Shown: in pieces, positions 1 to 6,927 of the stretch | Layout of the letters: each line of letters starts with the position of its first letter | How positions within the stretch are numbered: the stretch's first letter is position 1 | Made by a program: the position numbers and the translations under genes | Notes under the pieces: model-generated | Told to the model about the DNA's origin: nothing | The model's database searches: none | What the model saw: the letters and a program-made list of their open reading frames with translations, nothing else | Source: Actinomycetes bacterium | GTDB taxonomy: Bacteria; Actinomycetota; Acidimicrobiia; Acidimicrobiales; Palsa-688 | Direction of reading: 5' to 3' | Assembly (NCBI GenBank): GCA_021816565.1 | Contig: JAKAXN010000240.1 | Span: 1-6,938 of the forward strand | DNA: 6,938 nt

Positions 1-1307
1 CGCATCTGGGCCTCGACGTTGACCGCCTGGTAGCCGTAGACGGGGTCCATCAGCGGCGGCAGGTACAGCTGGGCGAAGTCGGCGGCGCTGAAGCCGGCGT
101 TGCGGTCCGGGGCCCACTGCATCGGGGTGCGCACCCCGTCGCGGTCGCCGAGGTAGATGTTGTCGCCCATGGCGATCTCGTCGCCGTAGTACAGGATGGG
201 CGACCCCGGGAACGAGAAGAGCAGGGCGTGCAGCAGCTCGGCGACCCTCCGGTCGTTGTCCACGAGCGGAGCCAGCCGCCGGCCGATGCCGATATTGCGC
301 TTCATGCGCGGGTCCTTGGCGTACTCGGCCCACATGTAGTCCCGCTCTTCGTCGGTGACCATCTCGAGGGTGAGCTCGTCGTGGTTGCGCAGGAAGATGC
401 CCCACTGGCAACCGGGGGGGATCTCCGGCGTGCGGGCCAGGATCTCGGTGATCGGATAGCGCTGCTCGCGCCGCACCGCCATGAACATCCGCGGCATCAC
501 CGGGAAGTGGAAGCACATCTGGCACTCGTCGTCGTCGCCGAAGTACTGGACGACGTCCTCCGGCCACTGGTTGGCCTCGGCCAGGAGGACCCGGCCGGGG
601 TAGAGCGAGTCGACCTCCTTGCGGAGCCGCTTCAGGTACTCGTGGGTCTCCGGCAGGTTCTCGCAGTTGGTCCCTTCCCGCTCGAACAGGTAGGGCACGG
701 CGTCGAGACGGAACCCGTCCAGGCCGATGTCCAGCCAGTAGCGGCAGACGTCGATCATCGTCTCCGCCACCTCAGGGTTGTCGTAGTTGAGGTCGGGCTG
801 GTGGGAGAAGAACCGGTGCCAGTAGTACTGGCCCCGCTGCGGGTCGTAGGTCCAGTTGGACTTCTCGGTGTCGACGAAGATGATCCGGGCCTCGTCGTAG
901 AGGTGGTCGTCGTCGTTCCACACGTACCAGTCGGCCTTGGCGTTGGTGCGGTCGAGGCGGGACTCCTGGAACCACGGGTGCTGGTCGGAGGTGTGGTTCA
1001 TCACCAGGTCGGCGATGATGCGGATCCCCCGCTTGTGAGACTCCTCGATCAGCTCCACGGCGTCGGCCAGGTCCCCGTACTCCGGCAGGATCGTCCAGAA
1101 GTCGCTTATGTCATATCCACCGTCACGGAGAGGTGACTGGTAGAACGGCAGGAGCCACAGGCAGTCCACCCCGAGCCACTGCAGGTAGTCCAGCTTGGAC
1201 GTGAGACCGGCCAGGTCGCCGGTGCCGTCGCCGTTGCCGTCGTAGAAGCCCCGGACCAGGACCTCGTAGAAGACACTGGTCTGGAACCAGTTCTTCTCGG
1301 GTGTCAT
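1..1307 (-). CDS. treS: Trehalose synthase / maltose alpha-D-glucosyltransferase (C-terminus cut by window edge)
   Basis: GH13 (subfamily 16) cytoplasmic enzyme that interconverts trehalose and maltose; in the GlgE pathway it supplies maltose to a maltokinase. The frame is open for 435 codons from ATG 1307-1305 to the window edge, so the last part of the usual ~600 residues is missing. GH13 landmarks are in order: DLVMNH (residues 100-105), GFRLDAVPY with nucleophile D202, LLAEANQWP with acid/base E244, and RNHDELTLE with D310. TreS-typical stretches follow: [13 protein letters not shown] (about 365-378), GVRTPMQW and DPVYGYQ. The start is set by the ATGA overlap with glgE and by homology beginning almost at residue 1 ([14 protein letters not shown]). 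The N-terminus is shorter than mycobacterial TreS. A GGAAG stretch 4 nt before the ATG is a modest ribosome site, and the overlap suggests translational coupling to glgE. A C-terminal maltokinase fusion, known in some bacteria, cannot be excluded. Confidence 0.97.
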   Translation of the reverse strand, partial: MTPEKNWFQTSVFYEVLVRGFYDGNGDGTGDLAGLTSKLDYLQWLGVDCLWLLPFYQSPLRDGGYDISDFWTILPEYGDLADAVELIEESHKRGIRIIADLVMNHTSDQHPWFQESRLDRTNAKADWYVWNDDDHLYDEARIIFVDTEKSNWTYDPQRGQYYWHRFFSHQPDLNYDNPEVAETMIDVCRYWLDIGLDGFRLDAVPYLFEREGTNCENLPETHEYLKRLRKEVDSLYPGRVLLAEANQWPEDVVQYFGDDDECQMCFHFPVMPRMFMAVRREQRYPITEILARTPEIPPGCQWGIFLRNHDELTLEMVTDEERDYMWAEYAKDPRMKRNIGIGRRLAPLVDNDRRVAELLHALLFSFPGSPILYYGDEIAMGDNIYLGDRDGVRTPMQWAPDRNAGFSAADFAQLYLPPLMDPVYGYQAVNVEAQM

Positions 1308-3067
1308 CGGGCTTCCGCGCTGAGGTTGAGGGAGAAGATGTGGGCGACGCGCTGCACCGGGTCCAACCGCACGTAGGGACGGGGGCCGGTCCAGGAGTAC
1401 GTCTCGTGCGACAGCTCGTCGAAGACCAGGTACGGGTCGTACAGCGGGAGCCCCAGCTCCGCCAGGTCCAGTTCGACCGTGGCGTCCTGGGCGTTCCAGG
1501 GGTCCAGGTTGACCACCGTCAGCACCCGGTCCCGGCCGTCATCGCTCGTCTTGGTGTAGGCGACGATCTGGGGGTTGGTGGTCGGGCACATCCGCAGGGA
1601 GCGCAACCGGGCGAACGCCGGGTGGTAGCGGCGGATGCGGTTGAGCGCTGACATCAGAGGTGACAGGTTGCCCGGCTGGTCGTAGTCCCGGTGGCGGATC
1701 TCGTACTTCTCGGAGTCGAGGTACTCCTCGTTGGCCGGCGAGGCCGGCTGGTTCTCGTACAGCTCGTAGCCGCTGTACACCCCGTAGCTCGGGCTCAGGG
1801 TGGCGGCCAGCACCAACCGCACGGCGAAGGCGCTCGGCGGCCCGTTGCGCAGCGGGCCCGACAGGATGTCCGGCGTGTTCGGCCAGAAGTTGGGCCGCAT
1901 GTAGTCCGCCTTGGGTCCCTGCGCCAGCTCCTCCATGTAGGCCCAGATGCCGTCGGGGCCGTGCTGCTCGGTGCGCCAGGTGAAGTACGTGTAGCTCTGG
2001 GTGAACCCGACCTCGGCCAGCTTGGCCATCACGTGCGGGCGGGTGAACGCCTCGGCCAGGAATATGACGTCGGGGTGCTCGGAGTGGACCTGGTCGATGA
2101 CCCACTCCCAGAAGGCCACCGGCTTGGTGTGGGGGTTGTCGACCCGGAAGATGCGCACCCCGAACGAGATCCAGTGGTCGAGGATGTCCTTGCAGGCCTG
2201 CCACATGGCCCGGCGGTCGCTCTCGCTCTCGGGCCAGAAATTGAGGGGGTAGATGTCCTGGTAGATCTTCGGAGGGTTCTCGGCGCAGGCGATGGTGCCG
2301 TCGGGCCGGTGGTGGAACCATTCCGGGTGCTCCCGGACCCACGGATGGTCCGGGGAGCACTGCAGGGCGTAGTCCAGGGCCAACTCCATGCCGTTGGCCC
2401 GCAGTTCGGCGATCAGGGCGGTCAGGTCGTCCTCCGTCCCCAGCTCGGGGTGTATGGACGTGTGGCCGCCCTCCTCGCTGCCGATGGCCCAAGGGCTGCC
2501 CGGGTCGTCGGGGCCGGCCTCCAGGGTGTTGTTGGGTCCCTTGCGGAACGTGTGACCGATCGGATGGATCGGCGGCAGGTAGAGGATGTCGAAGCCCATG
2601 GCGGCCAACTCGGGCACCCGTTCGACCACCCCCTTGAAGCCTCCGAACGACCGGGGGAAGAGCTCGTACCAGGCCCCGAACAGGGCCCGCTCCCGGTCGA
2701 CCCACAGGTTGACCGGCTCCGAGGTGGTCAGGTCCAGGGCGGTGTCCACGTCGAGGGTGGGACCGCTCATGCCGAAGCGGACGGTCCAACCCTGCACCTC
2801 TATCCGGTGGCGACCGAGGCGGTCCGGCACCAGGACAGCCTCCCACTCGTCGTTGCCGAGCGGTTCCAGGGGGGCTGATGACACCGGTTCGGAGGAGCCA
2901 TCGGCGTAGAGCAGGGCCCGGCCGGCGATCGGGTCGTGCCCGTCGCGGAACATCACCGCGGTCACTGTCACTTGTTCGCCCACGACCGCCTTGGCGGATG
3001 AGCTGGCGCATCCTGGGGTCCGAGGCCTGATGTCCTCGATCACGAGGCGTCCGGTCACACCACTCAC
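1304..3067 (-). CDS. glgE: Alpha-1,4-glucan:maltose-1-phosphate maltosyltransferase
   Basis: GH13 (subfamily 3) enzyme that transfers maltosyl from alpha-maltose 1-phosphate to the non-reducing end of alpha-1,4-glucan. An N-terminal beta domain (about 5-95) leads to the catalytic barrel (from about 125) and a C-terminal beta domain (about 485-587). Nucleophile D310 lies in RIFRVDNPH, acid/base E339 in LAEAFTRP, and the third acid D400 in NTPDIL. Maltose-1-phosphate contacts by alignment to S. coelicolor GlgE are K176 (RKGPNN), Q236 (LQCSPDHP), K267 ([11 protein letters not shown]), N311 and K453/Y454 (SEKYE). Oddity: the protein is 587 residues, against about 675-700 in Streptomyces and Mycobacterium. 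About 68 residues are absent between W94 and A128, where helical domain S belongs, without any frame break. The longest reading starts at GTG 3067-3065; GTG 3058-3056 (V4) is an alternative favoured by a -10 box at leaderless spacing. It is the first gene of a glgE-treS operon. Confidence 0.97.
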   Translation of the reverse strand: MSGVTGRLVIEDIRPRTPGCASSSAKAVVGEQVTVTAVMFRDGHDPIAGRALLYADGSSEPVSSAPLEPLGNDEWEAVLVPDRLGRHRIEVQGWTVRFGMSGPTLDVDTALDLTTSEPVNLWVDRERALFGAWYELFPRSFGGFKGVVERVPELAAMGFDILYLPPIHPIGHTFRKGPNNTLEAGPDDPGSPWAIGSEEGGHTSIHPELGTEDDLTALIAELRANGMELALDYALQCSPDHPWVREHPEWFHHRPDGTIACAENPPKIYQDIYPLNFWPESESDRRAMWQACKDILDHWISFGVRIFRVDNPHTKPVAFWEWVIDQVHSEHPDVIFLAEAFTRPHVMAKLAEVGFTQSYTYFTWRTEQHGPDGIWAYMEELAQGPKADYMRPNFWPNTPDILSGPLRNGPPSAFAVRLVLAATLSPSYGVYSGYELYENQPASPANEEYLDSEKYEIRHRDYDQPGNLSPLMSALNRIRRYHPAFARLRSLRMCPTTNPQIVAYTKTSDDGRDRVLTVVNLDPWNAQDATVELDLAELGLPLYDPYLVFDELSHETYSWTGPRPYVRLDPVQRVAHIFSLNLSAEAR

Positions 3068-3071
3068 GCTA
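3066..3071 (-). promoter_or_regulatory. Probable -10 box of the glgE-treS operon (TAGCGT)
   Basis: Read on the minus strand, TAGCGT fits the actinobacterial TANNNT -10 pattern. Seven bases separate it from GTG 3058-3056, so transcription would begin at or one base before that codon, giving a leaderless message. The box overlaps the first two bases of the upstream GTG (3067-3065). If this box is the real promoter, that upstream GTG cannot be the start. No clear -35 is seen. The call rests on a short, degenerate pattern. Confidence 0.35.
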
Positions 3072-3104
3072 CCCCCAGCGCGAGAGGCAGAATCCCGCCG
3101 GCTG

Positions 3105-3127
3105 CCCGGGGTCAGCGCGACCCCGGG
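3105..3127. promoter_or_regulatory. Perfect 9-bp inverted repeat in the glgE/glgP divergent spacer (possible operator)
   Basis: CCCGGGGTC (3105-3113) is the exact reverse complement of GACCCCGGG (3119-3127), with AGCGC between. The centre, at 3116, lies about 33 bp upstream of the glgP start and about 50-58 bp upstream of the two candidate glgE starts. Given the proposed glgP -10 at 3135-3140, the repeat covers the expected -35 position. That suits a dimeric regulator controlling glgP or both directions. It could instead be chance in very GC-rich DNA; each arm also contains its own CCCGGG palindrome. No specific regulator can be named. Confidence 0.4.
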
Positions 3128-3134
3128 GCTCGGG

Positions 3135-3140
3135 TAGGTT
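3135..3140 (+). promoter_or_regulatory. Probable -10 box of glgP (TAGGTT)
   Basis: TAGGTT matches TANNNT and ends 8 nt before the ATG at 3149, so the predicted transcript start is within about 2 nt of the start codon. There is no Shine-Dalgarno sequence in the last 15 nt before the ATG, which supports leaderless translation. No canonical -35 is seen; the expected position is occupied by the inverted repeat at 3105-3127. Confidence 0.45.
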
Positions 3141-3148
3141 TTGCCGCT

Positions 3149-5701
3149 ATGAGAGCGCTCCGCAGCTTCACCGTCCGGGCCCGCCTGCCGGAGGCCCTCG
3201 CTCCCCTCCAGGAGTTGGCGTTCAACCTGCGGTGGTCCTGGGACAAGCAGAGCCGGGACCTATTCCGCTGGGTCGATCCCCAGATCTGGGAGCTGACCTT
3301 CCACGACCCGGTGAGGCTGCTCAGCCTGGTGGGGCGGGACCGCCTCGATCAGCTGACCGCCGACCCGGCGTTCATGGGTTTCCTCGCCGAGCTGCACGCG
3401 GAGCTGCGCCGCTACCTGGAGGGCCCCCGGTGGTTCCAGAGCACCGGCGGGGGGTCCCTGCGGAGCGTGGCGTACTTCTCGCCGGAGTTCGGCATCGCCG
3501 AGGCCCTGCCCCAGTACTCGGGCGGTCTCGGGGTGCTGGCGGGCGACCACCTCAAGGCCTCGAGCAGCCTCGGGGTGCCCCTGGTCGGGGTCGGCCTCAT
3601 GTACCGGATGGGGTACTTCCGCCAGCACCTCGACTCCGAGGGATGGCAGGAGGAGCGCTACCCGATCCTCGATCCGCACTCGATGGCCCTGGACCTGGTC
3701 GACGGCACACGCATCGCGGTGGACCTGGCCGGCGCGTCCCTGGAAGCGCAGGTCTGGCTGGCCCAGGTCGGGCGGGTCAGGCTCTACCTGCTCGACGCCG
3801 ACGTCGAGCCCAACGACTCGGACCTGCGCTCGGTCACCGACCGGCTGTACGGCGGCGGGTCCGAGCACCGGATCCGCCAGGAGATCCTTCTCGGCATGGG
3901 CGGGGTGCGGGCCCTCGAGACCCTGGGCGTGGAGAGCCAGGTGTTCCACACCAACGAGGGACACGCCGGGTTCCTCGGGCTCGAGCGGATCCGCAAGCTC
4001 ATCACCACCGGGGGCCTGTCGTGGGAGGAGGCCATCGAGGCGGTGCGCGCCGGGACCGTGTTCACCACCCACACCCCGGTGCCGGCCGGCATCGACCGGT
4101 TCCCCCGGGAACTGATGGAGCGCTACTTCTCGGGCTGGGCCGAGCAGTGCGGCATATCCATGGACACGCTCATGGCCCTCGGCCACTTCCCGGGGGAGAG
4201 CCCCGAGGACCCGTTCAACATGGCGGTCATGGGGCTGCGCCTGGCCGGCCGGTCCAACGGCGTGGCCAAGCTGCACGGCCAGACCAGCCGGGAGATGTTC
4301 CAGGGTCTGTGGCCGCCGGTGCCGACCCCCGAGGTACCGATAACCTCCATCACCAACGGGGTCCACGGCCGCACCTGGGTGTCGTCGCAGATGGACGACC
4401 TCTACTCCAAGTACGTCTCGCCCGCCTGGGACGACGCCGGACCGGACGAGTGGGCCCGCATCGAGGACGCCCGCGACGACGAACTGTGGCGGGCCCGGGA
4501 ACAGGGCCGCGAGGCGCTGGTGAACTTCGTGCGGGAGCGGCTCCGCCGGTCCCTCCGCGATCGCGACGTCCCGGTCACCGACATGGCCTGGGTGGACGAC
4601 GTACTCGACCCCCGCTACCTGATAATCGGCTTCTCCCGGCGGTTCGCCACCTACAAGAGGGCCACCCTCCTGCTGTCCCAGCCGGAGCGGTTGCGGGCTC
4701 TCCTGCTTGACGATCAGCACCCGGTGCAGTTCGTCTTCGCCGGCAAGGCCCACCCGGCCGACGACCTGGGCAAGGACATGATCGCCCAGATCGTGCGCTT
4801 CTCGAGGGACCCGGCGGTGAGGCATCGGTTCGCCTTCGTCGAGGACTACGACATCTCCGTGGCCCGCATGCTCTACCAGGGCAGCGACGTGTGGCTGAAC
4901 ACCCCCCGCCGGCCGATGGAGGCCAGCGGCACCAGCGGCGAGAAGGCCGCCCTCAACGGGGCCCTGAACTGCTCGATCCTCGACGGCTGGTGGGACGAGA
5001 TGTTCGACGGCCAGAACGGCTGGGCCATCTCGTCGGCGGAGGGTGTCTCCGACGTGGGCCACCGCGACGAGGTGGAGGCCAACAGCCTCTTCGAGATCCT
5101 GGAGCGCCAGATCGTGCCGCTCTACTACGACCGCAGCGGCGGCCGATACCCGCGGGGCTGGGTGACCAGGGTGAAAGCGTCCATCCGGTCGCTCGGACCG
5201 AAGGTCATGGCGTCGCGGATGGTACGCGACTACGTGCGGGAGATGTACGAGCCGACGGCCGCCCAGGCCGACTCCCTGGCCGCCGACGATTTCTCCCGAT
5301 CCCGCGCCCTGTCGGCATGGAAGCAGCGGGTGGCGGCGGCGTGGCCGGAGGTGAAGGTGATGGAGGTGGACGCCGACGAGGGCACCGGGATGGTGGACCT
5401 GGGGGACTTCCGGGAGGTGTCCGTCTCGGTGGATCTCGGTTCCCTGAGCCCGGCCGACGTGGCGGTCGAGCTGCTCCACGGGCCGGTCGCCGGTGGCGAC
5501 GAGCTGACCGACCCGACGGTCGTGCGGCTCGAGCAGGACCGCCGCGGGGGCGGGGGCGCCGGCGGGGCCGGGGGCGTGGTGCGCTACAGCGGGCGCTTCA
5601 CCTGCGACCGCTCCGGGCGCCACGGCTACACGCTGCGGGTGGTGCCGTCCCACGCCGATCTGGTGCAGCCGGTCGAGCTCGGCTGCATCGTCTGGGCCTG
5701 A
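3149..5701 (+). CDS. glgP: Alpha-glucan (glycogen/maltodextrin) phosphorylase, actinobacterial GlgP type
   Basis: PLP-dependent GT35 phosphorylase releasing glucose 1-phosphate from the non-reducing ends of alpha-1,4-glucan in the cytoplasm. Its 850 residues are close to the usual length (M. tuberculosis GlgP is about 860). The N-terminal ~110 residues (LAFNLRWSWD onward) match the DUF3417 region typical of this subfamily. Phosphorylase landmarks follow: YSGGLGVLAGDHLKA (123-137), HTNEGHAGF (267-275), FTTHTPVPAG, ITNGVHGRTW, GFSRRFATYKR (494-504, phosphate/PLP contacts) and NTPRRPMEASGTSGEK (584-599), with K599 the Schiff-base lysine. A C-terminal beta-rich domain (about 735-850) carries a Gly/Ala-only loop at 800-809. 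ATG 3149 is chosen because homology begins at once and a -10 box lies at leaderless spacing. It is divergent from glgE, as in Streptomyces and M. tuberculosis. Whether it mainly degrades GlgE-made glucan is inferred from context. Confidence 0.96.
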   Translation: MRALRSFTVRARLPEALAPLQELAFNLRWSWDKQSRDLFRWVDPQIWELTFHDPVRLLSLVGRDRLDQLTADPAFMGFLAELHAELRRYLEGPRWFQSTGGGSLRSVAYFSPEFGIAEALPQYSGGLGVLAGDHLKASSSLGVPLVGVGLMYRMGYFRQHLDSEGWQEERYPILDPHSMALDLVDGTRIAVDLAGASLEAQVWLAQVGRVRLYLLDADVEPNDSDLRSVTDRLYGGGSEHRIRQEILLGMGGVRALETLGVESQVFHTNEGHAGFLGLERIRKLITTGGLSWEEAIEAVRAGTVFTTHTPVPAGIDRFPRELMERYFSGWAEQCGISMDTLMALGHFPGESPEDPFNMAVMGLRLAGRSNGVAKLHGQTSREMFQGLWPPVPTPEVPITSITNGVHGRTWVSSQMDDLYSKYVSPAWDDAGPDEWARIEDARDDELWRAREQGREALVNFVRERLRRSLRDRDVPVTDMAWVDDVLDPRYLIIGFSRRFATYKRATLLLSQPERLRALLLDDQHPVQFVFAGKAHPADDLGKDMIAQIVRFSRDPAVRHRFAFVEDYDISVARMLYQGSDVWLNTPRRPMEASGTSGEKAALNGALNCSILDGWWDEMFDGQNGWAISSAEGVSDVGHRDEVEANSLFEILERQIVPLYYDRSGGRYPRGWVTRVKASIRSLGPKVMASRMVRDYVREMYEPTAAQADSLAADDFSRSRALSAWKQRVAAAWPEVKVMEVDADEGTGMVDLGDFREVSVSVDLGSLSPADVAVELLHGPVAGGDELTDPTVVRLEQDRRGGGGAGGAGGVVRYSGRFTCDRSGRHGYTLRVVPSHADLVQPVELGCIVWA

Positions 5702-5731
5702 CTGCCCCGTCGCCGACCTGGCCGGTGGGCC

Positions 5732-5782
5732 CCGGGAACTGTTCAGCGAGCGGCGGGTCCGGACTTCTGTGAACAGTTCCGG
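5732..5782. terminator. Hairpin between convergent glgP and meaB (candidate bidirectional terminator)
   Basis: GGAACTGTTCA (5735-5745) pairs perfectly with TGAACAGTTCC (5770-5780), and two more C-G pairs (5732-5733 with 5781-5782) form across one bulged G. The 24-nt loop contains a perfect 8-bp palindrome, GTCCGGAC (5757-5764). The hairpin starts 31 nt after the glgP stop and ends 59 nt from the meaB stop, so it could serve both transcripts. It lacks a T-run on either side, which is common for high-GC actinobacteria but leaves termination unproven. The rest of the spacer (5783-5840) is G-rich, with two near-copies of CGGCGGGGCCGGA at 5800-5813 and 5821-5833 and no gene. Confidence 0.55.
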
Positions 5783-5840
5783 AGCGGCGGAGCCGGCGGC
5801 GGCGGGGGCCGGATCCGAGTCGGCGGGGCCGGACCGGGGG

Positions 5841-6884
5841 TCAGCCGGCGGAGAGGAGCTCGGCGGCGGCGTCGTAGGGGTCGAGCTCCCGACGCAGGAG
5901 GGCCCCGGTGACCCGGTCGTAGGTCTCGCCCGCCTCGGCCGAACGGACATCGCGCTCGATGCTGGAGATCATCACCCGGCGCAGCTCGTCGAGCAGCCGG
6001 CGGGACCGCCGGCGCTCCAGTTCCCCGCTCGTCGCGAGGTACGACCGGTGCTCTCCGATGGCCGACCAGAGCCCGTCCACGCCGTCGCCGGTCGCGGCCG
6101 ACGTCATGACGACCGGGGGTCGCCACTCCCCCATCCCCATGCTCATGTCCAGCATGGACTCGAGGTCCCGGCGGGCCTCGTCGGCGCCCGGGCGGTCGGC
6201 CTTGTTGACCGCGAACACGTCGGCGACCTCCAGCAGCCCGGCCTTGGCGGCCTGGACCGCGTCCCCCCAACCCGGGTTGACCACCACGACGGTGGTGTCG
6301 GCGGCACCGGCTATCTCCACCTCCACCTGACCCACGCCGACCGTCTCCACCAGCACCAGCGGCCGGCCCGTGGCGGCCAGCACCCGGATGGCCTCCGGGG
6401 CGGCCAGGGCCAGCCCGCCGAGGTGACCCCGGGTGGCCATCGACCGGACGAAGACCCCCTCGTCGAGGGCATGGCCCTGCATGCGGATGCGGTCACCCAG
6501 GATGGCCCCGCCGGAGTAGGGGGAGCTGGGATCCACCGCCAGCACCCCTACCGGCGATCCGCCGGCCCGGGCCGCCCCGATGAGGCGGTCCGTCAGGGTG
6601 GACTTGCCGGCGCCGGGGGCCCCGGTGATGCCGATCACGTGGTCGGCCTGGCCGGCGGCGAAGCAGATGCGACCGACCTCGCGGGCGTCGGCGCCGCCCC
6701 GTTCCACCAGGGACAGCAGCCGGCCGACCGCGGCCCGGTCCCCGGCGCGGGCGGCCTCCAGCAGGTCGACGGGCCGCCGGGAGCGGGATCGGGCCGGCTG
6801 GGACCGGGCCTGGGACGACTGGGCCGGCCCCGGCGGGGACGGCGGGGTGGGAGCGGACGAGGAGGATCGGGCGGGGGGAGCCAT
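5841..6884 (-). CDS. meaB: MeaB-family G-protein chaperone of methylmalonyl-CoA mutase
   Basis: P-loop GTPase of the MeaB/ArgK (human MMAA) family. Family members gate adenosylcobalamin loading of methylmalonyl-CoA mutase and protect it from inactivation, linking propionyl-CoA to succinyl-CoA metabolism. Motifs in order: Walker A GAPGAGKS (88-95), conserved DPSSPYSGGAILGDRIRM (118-134), Walker B/switch ETVGVGQVEVEI (180-191), base-specificity NKAD (227-230), TSAATGDGV (261-269), then a helical C-terminal dimerisation region. At 347 residues it is slightly long because of a Ser/Pro/Ala/Arg-rich N-terminal tail (1-38) before the family fold begins at PVDLLEAARAGDR. ATG 6884-6882 is the only ATG or GTG start before the P-loop; codons 41-42 are CTG. 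A weak GATACT (6900-6895, minus strand) could be its -10. It faces glgP tail to tail and is divergent from the gene starting at 6928. The mutase it serves is not in this window. Confidence 0.95.
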   Translation of the reverse strand: MAPPARSSSSAPTPPSPPGPAQSSQARSQPARSRSRRPVDLLEAARAGDRAAVGRLLSLVERGGADAREVGRICFAAGQADHVIGITGAPGAGKSTLTDRLIGAARAGGSPVGVLAVDPSSPYSGGAILGDRIRMQGHALDEGVFVRSMATRGHLGGLALAAPEAIRVLAATGRPLVLVETVGVGQVEVEIAGAADTTVVVVNPGWGDAVQAAKAGLLEVADVFAVNKADRPGADEARRDLESMLDMSMGMGEWRPPVVMTSAATGDGVDGLWSAIGEHRSYLATSGELERRRSRRLLDELRRVMISSIERDVRSAEAGETYDRVTGALLRRELDPYDAAAELLSAG

Positions 6885-6915
6885 GGCGCCGTCCAGTATC
6901 GCGAGCGGGGCGTCG

Positions 6916-6921
6916 TAGGCT
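6916..6921 (+). promoter_or_regulatory. Probable -10 box of the gene starting at 6928 (TAGGCT)
   Basis: TAGGCT fits TANNNT, and its last base is 7 nt upstream of GTG 6928-6930, so the expected transcription start coincides with the first base of the start codon. No ribosome binding site lies between them. It resembles the proposed glgP box (TAGGTT). Confidence 0.4.
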
Positions 6922-6927
6922 CATACC

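Noticed and set aside
228..1136. 302-codon plus-strand frame opposite treS
   Set aside because: Mirror frame of treS. The minus-strand reading gives continuous trehalose synthase from 1307 to the edge.
1284..1293. GAAC-CA-GTTC palindrome near the treS start
   Set aside because: It falls inside codons for the conserved NWFQT segment of treS and is explained by coding.
2684..2788. Frameshift or deletion artefact as the cause of the short GlgE
   Set aside because: The reading frame is continuous on both sides with sensible sequence, and there is no spare DNA in another frame that could hold the missing helices. A clean in-frame natural absence explains it better.
1691..2878. 395-codon plus-strand frame opposite glgE, with smaller plus-strand frames nearby
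   Set aside because: Composition is Val/Gly/Leu/Arg-biased and there are no motifs. glgE on the other strand has full catalytic conservation.
3068..3148. Riboswitch or small RNA in the glgE/glgP spacer
   Set aside because: At 81 bp, with both transcripts probably leaderless, there is no room for a structured leader.
5736..5779. LexA/SOS box, from the GAAC...GTTC sequences
   Set aside because: The actinobacterial SOS box has a longer spacer between GAAC and GTTC. Here only one base separates the halves, and the site lies between two gene ends.
3260..5950. 896-codon open frame antisense to glgP on the minus strand
   Set aside because: It covers nearly all of glgP and has no recognisable domain. 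It is rich in His, Arg, Pro and Gly, as expected for a mirrored frame of a GC-rich gene, and glgP is unmistakable. Long antisense open frames are normal at this GC content.
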